Origin: Lentzea sp. NEAU-D7
GTDB taxonomy: Bacteria > Actinomycetota > Actinomycetes > Mycobacteriales > Pseudonocardiaceae
Reading direction: 5' to 3'
Assembly (NCBI RefSeq): GCF_026242055.1
Contig: NZ_JAPJDL010000002.1
Location: forward strand, 248,001-312,000
Length of the DNA stretch: 64,000 nucleotides
How positions within the stretch are numbered: the stretch's first letter is position 1; every line of letters begins with the position of its first letter. Shown here piece after piece: positions 32,200 through 41,105 of this stretch. A model generated the notes under the pieces. That model saw only the letters and a program-made list of their open reading frames with translations. It had not been told where the DNA came from and did no database searches. Position numbers and translations under genes: made by a program.

Positions 32200-32774
32200 C
32201 GCTTGCAGACCATCAGCAGTGCGAGCTTGCCGGGCAGCATGATCTCGTCCGCGGCCACGAACCCGCCGGCCTCGAACGACCTGATGGCCCGCGTGTTGCG
32301 CACGTCCGGCTCGAGCACGATGCGCGTGCAGTGCGGGTCAGCCTCGAACAGCGCGTCGGTGAGCCGGGGGAGCAGCGACCGCACGAGACCGAGGTCGGTC
32401 ATCGCCAGCTCGCCGACGGCGAGGTTCAGCCCGAGGTCGTGCGGCCTCGCCTGGTAGCAGCGGGCGACGGCCTGCCGGGCCGCGCGGTAGATCTCGGTGT
32501 AGATCACCGGACGGCCGTGCCAGCCGATCAGCACCGGCCGGACGTCGTCCCCCGCGAGCAGCTCCGCGAGCCGGCGTTCCCACTGAGGCAACGTCCATGC
32601 CTGCCGCCGGAACGCCGCCACGTGCGGCGCCTGGTTCCAGCGGTGCACCAGGTGCAGGTCGTATCCGTCCGCGCGCGCCACGCGGGCGTCCCACGGCATC
32701 GGCAGGTCAGGGACCGGCGGGGCGTCCGCCATGAGCTGCAGCCGATAGGAGTCCAGGTGCGACACCGGCTTCAC
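32196..32774 (-). CDS. GNAT acyltransferase of the siderophore-biosynthesis type (MbtK/IucB/AlcB-like)
   Basis: A 192-aa acyltransferase from GTG 32774 with a near-perfect AGGAGG 6 nt upstream. It starts MKPVSHLDSYRLQLMADAPP and shows VHRWNQAPHVAAFRRQAWTL (substrate region), DLGLNLAVGELAM and TRIVLEPDVRNTRAIRSFEA (acyl-CoA loop and the typical VRNxxAIxxFExxGF). Relatives acylate N-hydroxylated lysine or polyamines in siderophores. The upstream iron box (32797-32815) supports iron-repressed expression. No other siderophore gene is in the window, so it is an orphan here. Confidence 0.82.
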   Translation of the reverse strand: MKPVSHLDSYRLQLMADAPPVPDLPMPWDARVARADGYDLHLVHRWNQAPHVAAFRRQAWTLPQWERRLAELLAGDDVRPVLIGWHGRPVIYTEIYRAARQAVARCYQARPHDLGLNLAVGELAMTDLGLVRSLLPRLTDALFEADPHCTRIVLEPDVRNTRAIRSFEAGGFVAADEIMLPGKLALLMVCKR

Positions 32775-32796
32775 GAGGCCTCCTGAGCGGATCAAC

Positions 32797-32815
32797 TTAG
32801 GGTTGCCTAACTTCC
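32797..32815. promoter_or_regulatory. IdeR/DmdR1-type iron box
   Basis: TTAGGGTTGCCTAACTTCC matches the actinobacterial iron-box consensus TTAGGTTAGSCTAACCTAA at 14 of 19 positions and sits 22 bp upstream of the siderophore-type acyltransferase start. Iron-loaded IdeR/DmdR1 binding there would repress it when iron is plentiful. Confidence 0.72.
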
Positions 32816-32896
32816 ACTGGCAAGGCCGCCGCTGTCAAGCCCTGGGTGACCGGTATTTCACAGGCTGTGACGGCCGTGCGTCAATGAGCGGTCCCG

Positions 32897-32902
32897 TATG
32901 TT
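32897..32902 (+). promoter_or_regulatory. TATGTT -10-like box before a short frame
   Basis: TATGTT, then 6 nt (CTCGTC), then ATG 32909; same spacing pattern as the other leaderless candidates. Confidence 0.35.
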
Positions 32903-32908
32903 CTCGTC

Positions 32909-33016
32909 ATGCTGGAGACCCAGCGCGAGCCGGTGCCCCGTGTCGACACCGGTGAACTGGACATGTTCCAGCGCCGGAGCCGAGCGCTGCTGGTTCACCC
33001 GCACCCTCGCCGGTGA
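32909..33016 (+). CDS. Possible 35-aa small protein or truncated gene
   Basis: ATG 32909 opens a 35-codon frame (MLETQREPVPRVDTGELDMF, then QRRSRALLVHPHPRR) ending at TGA 33014-33016. It is proposed only because a TATGTT box precedes it at leaderless spacing. The sequence is unlike any family I recognise; a frameshifted remainder may follow, since another register stays open beyond 33016. Confidence 0.25.
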   Translation: MLETQREPVPRVDTGELDMFQRRSRALLVHPHPRR

Positions 33017-33219
33017 CGAGGACTACCGCGCCGCCATCGCGGACAGCACAGGGCGATCCGAGCCGCCGACGGCGGTCCCGGTCGACGGAGCGCCGAAGTC
33101 GCTGAGGTGGGGCCACAGGTCGTTGAAGATCAACGAATGGTGCCGCCCAGCCGGGTGTCGGACCCACCCGGTAATCTCACCCGCAACCAAGCCCGAACGC
33201 CTGTTCACCAGGAGGATCC

Positions 33220-33612
33220 GTGTCGCCAGGGTGGCTCGCCGCCGGTGCTTTCGTGCTGCTCGTGCTCATCGTCGGGGTCGTGGCGATCAAGGCCGCGCGC
33301 TTCTTCGACGAGGCCACGATCGCGATGCGCAAGGCGCATGAGAACACGGACCCGTTGTTCACCGAGGCCAACACGACGCTCACACACGTGAACACGCAGC
33401 TCGAACGCGTCGACGGCATCACGGCCAACGCGCGCGCCGTCACGGGCAACGTCTCGGCGCTCACCAGCCTGTTCACCGCCACTCTCGGCGGTCCGCTGGT
33501 CAAGGCCGCCGCGCTGTCCTACGGCGTGAGCAAGGCCGTCAAGGCCCGCCGCAAGGCCGCCGAACAGCCGAACAAGCACTCCAAGCGCCGTCCCAGGCGA
33601 GGTGCGAAGTGA
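33220..33612 (+). CDS. DUF948-domain protein
   Basis: A 130-aa protein: one N-terminal membrane segment (GWLAAGAFVLLVLIVGVVAI, residues 4-23) and a long helical region (FFDEATIAMRKAHENTDPLF, LTHVNTQLERVDGITANARA) typical of DUF948, with a basic C-terminal tail. Function unknown; the domain looks like a coiled-coil membrane anchor. GTG 33220 follows AGGAGGATCC. It overlaps the next gene by 4 nt and heads the alaS-aroE block in many actinobacteria. Confidence 0.9.
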   Translation: MSPGWLAAGAFVLLVLIVGVVAIKAARFFDEATIAMRKAHENTDPLFTEANTTLTHVNTQLERVDGITANARAVTGNVSALTSLFTATLGGPLVKAAALSYGVSKAVKARRKAAEQPNKHSKRRPRRGAK

Positions 33613-33878
33613 GCCGTCTCTTCTGGTTCGGACTGGGTGCCGCGGCCGGGCTGTTCGCCGCGAAGAAGGCCTCCGAGGTCACCAAACAGGCGACTCCTGC
33701 CGGCATCGGCGCTAACGTGGGTGAAGGCCTGCGCGAACTCGCCGGCGCCATCGGTTCCTTCGGGGCCGAGGTGCGCGCGGGAATGGCCGAACGGGAACAG
33801 GAGTTGCAGGACACCGTGGAACGTCAGACGGGATTCACGCCGGGGCGCCGAGCGCCCAGGGCGAACGGGAAGCACTAG
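33609..33878 (+). CDS. Small hydrophobic/helical protein upstream of alaS
   Basis: An 89-aa protein (MSRLFWFGLGAAAGLFAAKK) with an N-terminal membrane segment (about residues 5-19) and helical remainder (VGEGLRELAGAIGSFGAEVR, AEREQELQDTVERQTG). Proteins of this shape (DUF6167-like) usually lie between DUF948 and alaS in actinobacteria. GTG 33609 overlaps the DUF948 stop. No function is known. Confidence 0.85.
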   Translation: MSRLFWFGLGAAAGLFAAKKASEVTKQATPAGIGANVGEGLRELAGAIGSFGAEVRAGMAEREQELQDTVERQTGFTPGRRAPRANGKH

Positions 33879-33937
33879 CACCGTTCGCCTCGTGACCATG
33901 CCCTGACTCTTCCCCAGCAACACACAAGGAACTTCCC

Positions 33938-36607
33938 GTGCAGACCCACGAGATCATCAAGCGCTTCCGCGAGCACTTCGAGAACGCCGGGCACAAGTAC
34001 ATCCCCAGCGCCTCGCTCCTGCTCGACGACCCGAACCTGCTGTTCGTCAACGCCGGCATGGTGCCCTTCAAGCCGTACTTCCTCGGTGAGGCCCCGCCGC
34101 CCGCCCCGCGGATGACGAGCATCCAGAAGTGCGTGCGCACGCCCGACATCGACGAGGTCGGCAAGACCACGCGCCACCTCACGTTCTTCCAGATGGCCGG
34201 CAACTTCTCGCTCGGCGACTACTTCAAGGAAGACGCCATCCGGCTGGCCTGGGAGCTGATCACCAAGTCCCAGGACGAGGGCGGCTACGGCTTCGACCCC
34301 GAGCGCATCTGGGTGACCGTCTACGAGACCGACGACGAGGCCATCGAGCTGTGGCAGAAGGTCGCCGGCATGCCGCTGGAGCGCATCCAGCGCCGCGGCG
34401 TCGAGGACAACTTCTGGTCGATGGGCGTCCCCGGCCCGTGCGGCCCGTGCTCGGAGATCTACTACGACCGCGGCCCGGAGTACGGCAAGGAGGGCGGCCC
34501 GGTAGTCGACGAGGACAGGTACCTGGAGATCTGGAACCTCGTCTTCATGCAGAACATCCGCGGCGAGGGTGGTGCCAAGAAGGACTACCCGGTGCTCGGT
34601 GAGCTGCCGTCGAAGAACATCGACACCGGCATGGGCGTCGAGCGCGTCGCCTACCTGCTGCAGGGTGTCGACAACGTCTACGAGACCGACCTGGTCCGCG
34701 CCGTCATCAACAAGGCCGAGGAGCTCTCCGGCCGCAAGTACGGCACCAGCGAGGTCGACGACGTCCGCTTCCGCGTCATCGCCGACCACGCCCGCAGCGG
34801 CGTGCTCCTGGTCGGCGACGGCGTCACGCCCGGCAACGAGGCCCGCGGCTACGTGCTGCGCCGCCTGCTGCGCCGCATCGTGCGCAGCAGCCGCCTGCTG
34901 GGCGTGAACGAGCCGGTGCTGCAGCAGTTCGCCGAAGTCGTCCGCGACTCGATGGGCGAGGCCTACCCCGAGCTGGTCAGCGGCTTCGCCCGCATCCAGC
35001 AGGTGCTCAAGGCCGAGGAGGACACGTTCCTGCGCACCCTCGACGCCGGTTCCCGGATCTTCGAGGGCGCCGCCGCCGAGGTGAAGGCCGACGGCCGCGC
35101 CACGCTGCCCGGTGACAAGGCCTTCCAGCTGCACGACACGTACGGCTTCCCGATCGACCTCACGCTGGAGATGGCCTCCGAGGCCGGCCTGTCCGTGGAC
35201 GAGGACGGGTTCCGCAAGCTGATGGCCGAGCAGCGCGCCCGCGCCAAGGCCGACGCCGCCGGCAAGAAGACCGGCCACGGCGACCAGTCGGTGTACCGCG
35301 AGCTGCTGGAACAGGGCCCGACCGAGTTCACCGGTTACACCGAGCTCGCCTCCGAGGCCACGCTGCGCGGCATCGTGCTGAACGGCGCTCGGGTGAAGTC
35401 GGCTCGCGAGGGCGACATCGTCGAGGTCGTCCTCGACCGCACGCCGCTCTACGCCGAGTCCGGTGGCCAGGAGTCCGACGCCGGCACCATCGTCACGGCC
35501 AACGCCGAGCTCGAGGTGCTCGACGTGCAGAAGGTCGCCCGCAAGCTGTGGGTGCACCAGGTGCGCGTCCGGTCCGGCGAGGTCAGCGAAGGCGAGCACG
35601 TCGAGGCCCGCGTCGACCCGGAGTGGCGCGTCGGTGCCCGCCAGGGCCACTCGGGCACGCACGTCGTGCACGCCGCCCTGCGGCACGTGCTCGGCCCGTC
35701 GGCCCTGCAGAGCGGTTCGTACAACAAGCCCGGCTACCTGCGTCTCGACTTCGCCTGGACCGGTGGACTGTCGGCCGAGGCCCGCAGCGAGATCGAGGAG
35801 GTCTCGAACCTCGCCGTGCGCAAGGACCTGCCGGTCAGCGTCGTCTACACCGACATGGCCGGTGCCCAGGACATGGGTGCCGTCGCCCTGTTCGGCGAGA
35901 CGTACGACGAAACTGTGCGCGTCGTCGAGATCGGTGGCGAGTGGTCGCGCGAGCTGTGCGGTGGCACCCACGTCGAGCACTCGTCGCAGATCGGCCCGAT
36001 CACCCTGCTGGGTGAGTCCTCGGTCGGTTCCGGCGTGCGCCGCCTGGAGGCCTACGTCGGCATCGAGGCCATGCGGTTCCTGGCCAAGGAACGCGCCATC
36101 GTGCAGAACCTCTCCGACATGCTCAAGGTCACCTCCGAGGGCCTGCCCGAGCGGATCGAGTCGCTGGTCGAGCGCCTGAAGTCCGCCGAGAAGGAGCTGG
36201 AGAAGGTCCGCGCCGCCGAGCTGCTGGGCAACGCCGGCGCCCTCGCCGACAAGGCCCTCGACATCCGCGGACTGTCGCTCGTGGCCCTGGGCCTGGAGGG
36301 CGTGCCGGGCAACGACCTGCGCACCCTCGGTGGCGAGGTCCGCAACCGCCTGGGCAGCAAGCCCGGTGTGGTGGCCCTGTTCTCGGTCGACGGCGACAAG
36401 GTCAGCTTCGTGGTGGCCACCACGGCCGCCGCTCGCGACCTGGGGCTGGCCGCCGGCAAGCTCGTCCCGGTGTTCGGCCCGGCCATCGCCGCCCGAGGTG
36501 GCGGCAAGCCGGACCTCGCCCAGGGCGGCGGCACGAACCCGGCCGGCGTCACCGACGCCATCACGGCCCTGACCAACGAACTGGACAAGGTGCTTGAACA
36601 GCGCTGA
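33938..36607 (+). CDS. alaS: Alanyl-tRNA synthetase
   Basis: An 889-aa class II synthetase charging tRNA-Ala. N-terminal catalytic core: [20 protein letters not shown] (motif 1 region), [39 protein letters not shown] (motif 2), [20 protein letters not shown]; then the editing domain ([20 protein letters not shown], with the HxxxH and [15 protein letters not shown] zinc ligands) and the C-Ala region ending [19 protein letters not shown]. Length is normal. GTG 33938 has AAGGAA 7 nt upstream. ruvX begins inside its 3' end. Confidence 0.98.
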   Translation: MQTHEIIKRFREHFENAGHKYIPSASLLLDDPNLLFVNAGMVPFKPYFLGEAPPPAPRMTSIQKCVRTPDIDEVGKTTRHLTFFQMAGNFSLGDYFKEDAIRLAWELITKSQDEGGYGFDPERIWVTVYETDDEAIELWQKVAGMPLERIQRRGVEDNFWSMGVPGPCGPCSEIYYDRGPEYGKEGGPVVDEDRYLEIWNLVFMQNIRGEGGAKKDYPVLGELPSKNIDTGMGVERVAYLLQGVDNVYETDLVRAVINKAEELSGRKYGTSEVDDVRFRVIADHARSGVLLVGDGVTPGNEARGYVLRRLLRRIVRSSRLLGVNEPVLQQFAEVVRDSMGEAYPELVSGFARIQQVLKAEEDTFLRTLDAGSRIFEGAAAEVKADGRATLPGDKAFQLHDTYGFPIDLTLEMASEAGLSVDEDGFRKLMAEQRARAKADAAGKKTGHGDQSVYRELLEQGPTEFTGYTELASEATLRGIVLNGARVKSAREGDIVEVVLDRTPLYAESGGQESDAGTIVTANAELEVLDVQKVARKLWVHQVRVRSGEVSEGEHVEARVDPEWRVGARQGHSGTHVVHAALRHVLGPSALQSGSYNKPGYLRLDFAWTGGLSAEARSEIEEVSNLAVRKDLPVSVVYTDMAGAQDMGAVALFGETYDETVRVVEIGGEWSRELCGGTHVEHSSQIGPITLLGESSVGSGVRRLEAYVGIEAMRFLAKERAIVQNLSDMLKVTSEGLPERIESLVERLKSAEKELEKVRAAELLGNAGALADKALDIRGLSLVALGLEGVPGNDLRTLGGEVRNRLGSKPGVVALFSVDGDKVSFVVATTAAARDLGLAAGKLVPVFGPAIAARGGGKPDLAQGGGTNPAGVTDAITALTNELDKVLEQR

Positions 36608-37082
36608 TGTTCCTGGTGTCGACGATCCGGGCCTCGGACGGAGGCTCGGCGTCGACGTCGGATCGGTTCGCGTGGGGGTCTCCCTCAGCGATCCGGCACC
36701 GTTCCTGGCGACGCCGCTGGTCACCCTGCAACGCGACCAGAAGAACGGCTCGGACCTCACGGAACTCGTACGTCTCGTGGCCGAGCATGACGTCGTAGAA
36801 GTCGTGGTCGGCCTGCCGAAGACACTGGCCGGCAGGCACGGCCCCGCGGCGGAGGCAGCGACCGCGTACGCTGCGGCCTTGGCCGGACGCATCGCCCCGG
36901 TACCGGTGCGGCTCAGCGACGAACGCCTGACGACGGTCGTGGTGAGCCGGGTGCTGGCACAGCGCGGTGTGAAGGGCAAGAAGCAGCGGGCCGTGGTCGA
37001 CCAGGCTGCTGCTGTCGAGATCCTGCAATCTTGGCTGGACGCACGGGCACGGTCGGTGCCCGCCCGAAAGGACGAGGCGTGA
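36594..37082 (+). CDS. ruvX: Holliday-junction resolvase-like / pre-16S rRNA nuclease RuvX (YqgF)
   Basis: A 162-aa RNase H-like protein: [20 protein letters not shown] (first catalytic Asp), [40 protein letters not shown] and [20 protein letters not shown] (last Asp). The frame can only start at TTG 36594, inside alaS, because no ATG/GTG/TTG occurs before the conserved strand; AAGG lies just upstream. Its stop overlaps mltG by 4 nt. In E. coli YqgF matures 16S rRNA; the same role is likely. Confidence 0.93.
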   Translation: MNSADVPGVDDPGLGRRLGVDVGSVRVGVSLSDPAPFLATPLVTLQRDQKNGSDLTELVRLVAEHDVVEVVVGLPKTLAGRHGPAAEAATAYAAALAGRIAPVPVRLSDERLTTVVVSRVLAQRGVKGKKQRAVVDQAAAVEILQSWLDARARSVPARKDEA

Positions 37083-38302
37083 GCGGCGACGATCTCGGGT
37101 TGTTCACAGACCCCGAAGCAGACGAGCGCAAGCCGGTCAGGAAGCGCGACCGCGAGCGTGACAACGCCCGCGCCAAGGCGAAGAAGCGCAAGAAGACGGC
37201 CTTGTGGCTCGTCGTCGCGCTGATCCTCACCGTGGGCATGGGCGGTGCCTACTACGGCTACCGCGAGCTGCGCGACATCGGCTCGTTCGAGGACTTCGCG
37301 GGCGGCGGCGAGGTCGACGCCATCGTCGAGGTCCAGGACGGCGACCCGGTCAGCAAGATCGCGTCGACCCTGTACGACAACGGTGTCGTCGCCTCCGCGC
37401 GCGCCTTCGTCGAGGCCAGCAAGACCGACACCCGCGTGACGTCGATCCAGCCCGGCTTCTACCTGATGAAGACGAAGATGTCGGGCCAGAACGCGGTGGC
37501 CCGCATGATCGACCCGAAGACCAGGGTCCCGGCCGTCCAGATCGTCGGTGGCCTGAAGCTCACCGACATCCAGGCCGACGGCAAGGCCGTCCCGGGCATC
37601 TACTCCAAGCTCGCCGCCGCGAGCTGCACGGAGAAGGACGGCGCGAAGGTCTGCCTGACCGCCGACGAGATCAAGGCCGCCGCCGAGCAGACCGACCCGG
37701 TCGCCCTCGGTGTGCCGGACTGGGCGCTGGCCGATGTGAAGCGCGCCGATCCCCAGTTCCGCCTCGAAGGCCTGATCATGCGCGGCGTCTACCAGGTCAA
37801 GCCCGGTGTCACCGCGGTCGAGCTGATCCGCAGCGTCATCGTGTCCTCGGCCCAGAAGATGCAGGGCGCGGGCATCCCGGGCGGCACCATGAACACCGGC
37901 TTCCGCCCCTACGAGGTCCTCGTCATCGCCTCGTTGATCGAGAAGGAAGCCATCGAGAAGGACTTCGGCAAGGTCTCGCAGGTCATCTACAACCGGATCG
38001 CGAAGCCGATGCCCCTGCAGTTCGACTCGACCATCAACTACAAGAACAACCAGCCCCACATCCGCACGTCCGACGCGGACCGCAACGCGCAGCAGCCGTA
38101 CAACACCTACATCAACCCCGGTCTGACGCCGACCCCGATCGGCTCACCGTCGCAGCAGGCGATCGCCGCGGCGATCAAGCCGGAGGGCGGCGACATCCTG
38201 TACTTCGTGAAGTGCCAGAAGGACGGCACGTCGTGCTTCGCGAACACGTTCGAGGAGCACAACGCGAACGACCAGAAGGCTCAGAAGGACGGCGTCTACT
38301 AG
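37079..38302 (+). CDS. mltG: Endolytic murein transglycosylase MltG
   Basis: A 407-aa membrane-bound lytic transglycosylase that ends nascent glycan strands. A charged cytoplasmic N-terminus (residues 1-42, RKRDRERDNARAKAKKRKK) precedes one membrane segment (TALWLVVALILTVGMGGAYY) and the YceG/MltG domain with LysM-like part; the catalytic Glu is in VLVIASLIEKEAIEKDF, followed by VIYNRIAKPMPLQFDSTI and GLTPTPIGSPSQQAIAAAI. GTG 37079 overlaps the ruvX stop. Confidence 0.95.
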   Translation: MSGDDLGLFTDPEADERKPVRKRDRERDNARAKAKKRKKTALWLVVALILTVGMGGAYYGYRELRDIGSFEDFAGGGEVDAIVEVQDGDPVSKIASTLYDNGVVASARAFVEASKTDTRVTSIQPGFYLMKTKMSGQNAVARMIDPKTRVPAVQIVGGLKLTDIQADGKAVPGIYSKLAAASCTEKDGAKVCLTADEIKAAAEQTDPVALGVPDWALADVKRADPQFRLEGLIMRGVYQVKPGVTAVELIRSVIVSSAQKMQGAGIPGGTMNTGFRPYEVLVIASLIEKEAIEKDFGKVSQVIYNRIAKPMPLQFDSTINYKNNQPHIRTSDADRNAQQPYNTYINPGLTPTPIGSPSQQAIAAAIKPEGGDILYFVKCQKDGTSCFANTFEEHNANDQKAQKDGVY

Positions 38303-39123
38303 TGGTGCGCAAGGCCGCTGTGATCGGTTCGCCGATCGAGCACTCGTTGTCCCCCGTGCTGCACAACGCCGGGTACGCGGAGCTGGGTCTCGACTGGGAG
38401 TACACCCGCCTGGAGTGCTCCGAGGCCCACGTGCCCGCTCTGGTCTCGTCGCTGGGGCCGGAGTGGGCGGGCCTGTCGTGCACGATGCCGACCAAACGCG
38501 CCGCGCTGGCGTTCGCGTCGGTCGTGACCCCGCGGGCGGCGGCCGTCGGAGCGGCGAACACGTTGGTGCGCCACGGTTCCGAGTGGCACGCCGACTGCAC
38601 CGATGTGGACGGTGTCGTGGGAGCGTTGCGGGAGAAGGGTTTCTCCGGCGGCTCGCACGGCGTCGTGCTGGGCGCGGGCGGCACGGCCACGGCCGCGCTG
38701 GCCGGGTTCGCCGAGCTCGGGATCTCCTCGGCCTCCCTGGTGGTGCGCGATCCCGCGCGTGCGGCGGAGGCCCTGGAGACGGCGTCACGGGTCGGTGTCC
38801 CCGTCGAGGTGCTGGAACTGTCCTCTGTGGACCTCGCGGTGCTCGCCGGTGCCGCGGACGTGGTCGTGTCGACGGTGCCGGCCGAGGCCACCGTGCCGCT
38901 GGCGGACTCGCTGGCGCGGGCGCCCTACGTGCTGGACGTCATCTACCACCCGTGGCCGACGCCGGTCGCGAAGGCCGTCGAGGCCTCCGGGGGCCGCCTG
39001 GCCACCGGGCTGGACATGTTGCTGCACCAGGCTTTCGGGCAGTTCGAGCAGTTCACCGGCAAGCCCGCGCCGCAGGAGGCCATGCGTGCCGCGCTGGCCG
39101 GGGCACTCGCCGCGCGGTCGTAA
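38302..39123 (+). CDS. aroE: Shikimate dehydrogenase
   Basis: A 273-aa NADP-dependent enzyme reducing 3-dehydroshikimate. Visible: VIGSPIEHSLSPVLHNAGYA (substrate Ser pair), LSCTMPTKRAALAFA (catalytic Lys; the usual NVTxPxK is here SCTMPTK), VGAANTLV (Asn), DCTDVDGVVGAL (catalytic Asp; NTD replaced by CTD), nucleotide loop VVLGAGGTATAALA and GLDMLLHQAFGQFEQFTG. The sequence changes are conservative and typical of actinobacterial AroE. The GTG at 38302 overlaps the mltG stop (TAGTG); GTG 38305 is an alternative. The next aro genes lie 7 kb downstream. Confidence 0.93.
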   Translation: MVRKAAVIGSPIEHSLSPVLHNAGYAELGLDWEYTRLECSEAHVPALVSSLGPEWAGLSCTMPTKRAALAFASVVTPRAAAVGAANTLVRHGSEWHADCTDVDGVVGALREKGFSGGSHGVVLGAGGTATAALAGFAELGISSASLVVRDPARAAEALETASRVGVPVEVLELSSVDLAVLAGAADVVVSTVPAEATVPLADSLARAPYVLDVIYHPWPTPVAKAVEASGGRLATGLDMLLHQAFGQFEQFTGKPAPQEAMRAALAGALAARS

Positions 39124-39366
39124 CTTTCGGCTTGATCTTGGTCTGTCCGGTACCGGCGTGGGTCGGTCGTGTGGTTGCCTGCACACGACTCGTTTGACTC
39201 CGGACGATGTGCCACTCGGCCGGAGTCGCCACATGCCGGTGTTCCTCGCCTTGGGAGGGCCGGCGGGCGGGACGCACGGGTGTGTCCGCCGGGGGCTCCG
39301 CTTGGGCGTGGGCCGACCGGTTCCGGCACCACGGCCGCCGGTGCGTCCTGCCCCACACTCATCGGC
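39124..39366. other. Gap between aroE and the convergent lipoprotein gene
   Basis: 243 bp, mostly G+C-rich with no gene. GACTCCGG (39196-39203) and CCGGAGTC (39220-39227) form an 8-bp stem with a 16-nt loop, a modest terminator candidate for aroE and the convergent lipoprotein gene. Confidence 0.45.
39196..39227. terminator. Hairpin between convergent aroE and lipoprotein genes
   Basis: Perfect 8-bp arms GACTCCGG / CCGGAGTC, 16-nt loop, 73 bp after the aroE stop. The long loop makes it a weaker candidate than the 55129 hairpin. Confidence 0.4.
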
Positions 39367-39849
39367 CTAGGGGCAGTACTCGTCGGGAACCGGGGCCACC
39401 CCGGCCACCTTCGCGCGGCTGGCCAGAGCTGTGCAGTGCACCTGCAAGGCTCCCCACTTCGTGGTCGGCGGCGCGATGTCCTCCGGCATCACGATCACGT
39501 CCAGCACGGGGATCGCCTTGGACGACGTCGCGGGCACCTCGGTCACCAGCCCGAGCTTCTTCTCCTCGTCGTTCGGGCCGGCCAGCAGCAGGTTCATCGC
39601 GGTCGTGATGTCGACGGTGCCGGTGTGGTCACGGGTGCGGCGCACCAGGCCGTCGCGTGCGGCCGTCACGAGGTAGATGGTCAGCGTGTGCGACGAGACG
39701 GTCGGCGCCTCGGCTCCGGTGAGGATCGGTGTCGGGCGGATGCCGCAGGCCGTGAGGGTCAGGAGGGCAAGCGCAAGGTGAAGACCGCGCCGCCCGAGGG
39801 CGCGTTGGCCGCTTCGATGGTGCCGCCGTGGAGGCGTGCGTTCTCCCAT
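39367..39849 (-). CDS. GerMN-domain lipoprotein of a two-component operon
   Basis: A 160-aa frame from ATG 39849. A basic n-region (MGERTPPRRHHRSGQRALGR), hydrophobic LHLALALLTLTAC with lipobox LTAC, then a GerMN-like domain (TLTIYLVTAARDGLVRRTRD, TTAMNLLLAGPNDEEKKLGL, VTEVPATSSKAI). It would be an outer-face lipoprotein. The start lies 91 nt inside the histidine-kinase gene; no start closer to the lipobox exists, so the overlap is real if the gene is. Regulator-kinase-GerMN lipoprotein is the same layout as mtrA-mtrB-lpqB, which suggests a modulator of the kinase (inference). Confidence 0.75.
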   Translation of the reverse strand: MGERTPPRRHHRSGQRALGRRGLHLALALLTLTACGIRPTPILTGAEAPTVSSHTLTIYLVTAARDGLVRRTRDHTGTVDITTAMNLLLAGPNDEEKKLGLVTEVPATSSKAIPVLDVIVMPEDIAPPTTKWGALQVHCTALASRAKVAGVAPVPDEYCP

Positions 39850-41105
39850 GCGATCGCCAATCCCAGTCCGCTGCCCTCGGAACGGGAGCGGGCCGTGTCT
39901 GCCTTGTAGAAGCGGTCGAAGATGTGGGGGAGGGCGTCCTCGGGGATGCCGGGGCCGTGGTCGGCCACCTCGACGACACCCGGTCGCACGGACACCCGCA
40001 CCGGCACGCCGCCGTGCTTCAGCGCGTTGCCCACGAGGTTGGCGACGATGACGTCCAGGCGGCGGCGGTCGACCCTGGCCACCACGCCCTCGGGCAGGGA
40101 CGCCTCGACGGACGTGGCCCAGCCGCGGGCGGCCAGGGTGTCGCGGACCGCGGTGCCGATGTCCCAGTCGTCCAGTTCGAGGAGGTTGCGGCCCTCGTCG
40201 AAGCGGGAGATCTCCATCAGGTCGTTGACCAGGCGGGTCAGCTTGCGGGTCTCGGCGGAGACCAGGCGGGCCGCGACGGCCGTGTCGGGCGGCAGCGCGT
40301 CCGCGTCCTCGTCCAGCACGGCGGTCACGGCGTTCATCGCCGTCAGGGGCGTGCGGAGCTCGTGCGACACGTCGGCCACGAAGCGGCGGGAGGCGGCCTG
40401 GGAGGCTTCCAGCTGTTCGGCGGCCTGGTTGAACGTGCGGGCCAGGTCCGCGAGCTCGTCGGAGCCGCGCACGTCGACGCGGGTGTCCAGCCGTCCGGAC
40501 CCCAGCGCGCGGGCGGCGGCGCCGAGACGGCGGACGGGGCGCAGGAGCCCTCGCGCGGTGAACAGCGCGACGCCCAGGGCCAGGGGGAGCACGAGGCTGA
40601 CGCCCACCCAGGCGGCCGTCGAGAAGCTGTCGATGGCGGTCTGCGGGCCCCTCAGGTACAGCAGCGCCCACACCTCCACGCCCGTGGGCGTGCCGTCCGC
40701 GCGGACCAGCGGGATGCCCACGACGACGTACGGGTCGGTCAGGTCCGTGCGCCGCTGCCAGAGGGTCGTCCTGCTCGTCTTGAGCCTCTCGCGCATCTCG
40801 GCGGGGACGAACGACGGATCGGGGCCGCTGGTGGAGCGCAGGCCCTCGTAGACCACGACCGCCGAGCCGCGCAGGAAGGAGCCGAAGCCGTCCAGGTCCT
40901 CCTGCGCCGGAGGCACGGTCAGGCGGGGCGCGTAGTCGCGGACGTCCTGCACGAGCGGGTTCATGAAGCCGTCCTGCGCGTCCTCCAGCAGCAACGTGCG
41001 GGCGGTCGCGTAGGAGGCACCCGCGGCTCCCACCGCGCCGAGCACCGTCAGCAGCAGGAACGCGGCCATCAGCCTGGGACGCAGGCCGCGCACCAGCGAC
41101 CTCAT
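39759..41105 (-). CDS. Two-component sensor histidine kinase (HAMP, HisKA)
   Basis: A 448-aa kinase from ATG 41105 (MRSLVRGLRPRLMAAFLLLT). Two membrane segments (about 13-33 and 155-178) flank an extracytoplasmic sensor of about 120 residues; HAMP follows (LGSGRLDTRVDVRGSDELAD), then HisKA FVADVSHELRTPLTAMNAVT (phospho-His) and HATPase with VIVANLVGNALKHGG (N), VEVADHGPGIPED and GSGLGLAIAWENARLHGG (G boxes). It overlaps the response-regulator stop by 4 nt. The sensed signal is unknown. Confidence 0.93.
   Translation of the reverse strand: MRSLVRGLRPRLMAAFLLLTVLGAVGAAGASYATARTLLLEDAQDGFMNPLVQDVRDYAPRLTVPPAQEDLDGFGSFLRGSAVVVYEGLRSTSGPDPSFVPAEMRERLKTSRTTLWQRRTDLTDPYVVVGIPLVRADGTPTGVEVWALLYLRGPQTAIDSFSTAAWVGVSLVLPLALGVALFTARGLLRPVRRLGAAARALGSGRLDTRVDVRGSDELADLARTFNQAAEQLEASQAASRRFVADVSHELRTPLTAMNAVTAVLDEDADALPPDTAVAARLVSAETRKLTRLVNDLMEISRFDEGRNLLELDDWDIGTAVRDTLAARGWATSVEASLPEGVVARVDRRRLDVIVANLVGNALKHGGVPVRVSVRPGVVEVADHGPGIPEDALPHIFDRFYKADTARSRSEGSGLGLAIAWENARLHGGTIEAANAPSGGAVFTLRLPS

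Larger units (their letters stand above)
32816..33219. other. 404-bp gap upstream of the DUF948 gene
   Basis: Apart from the small frame at 32909-33016 no gene was recognised. The end (33208-33219, CCAGGAGGATCC) supplies the ribosome site of the DUF948 gene. Frames after 33016 continue for about 100 codons without stop in one register (DEDYRAAIADSTGR...) but resemble no family, so this may be decayed coding sequence. Confidence 0.4.

Noticed and set aside
33875-38059. Very long open frame (about 1,390 codons) on the minus strand
   Set aside because: It is antisense to alaS, ruvX and mltG, has no domains and a His/Asp/Leu/Val-rich composition typical of high-G+C shadow frames.
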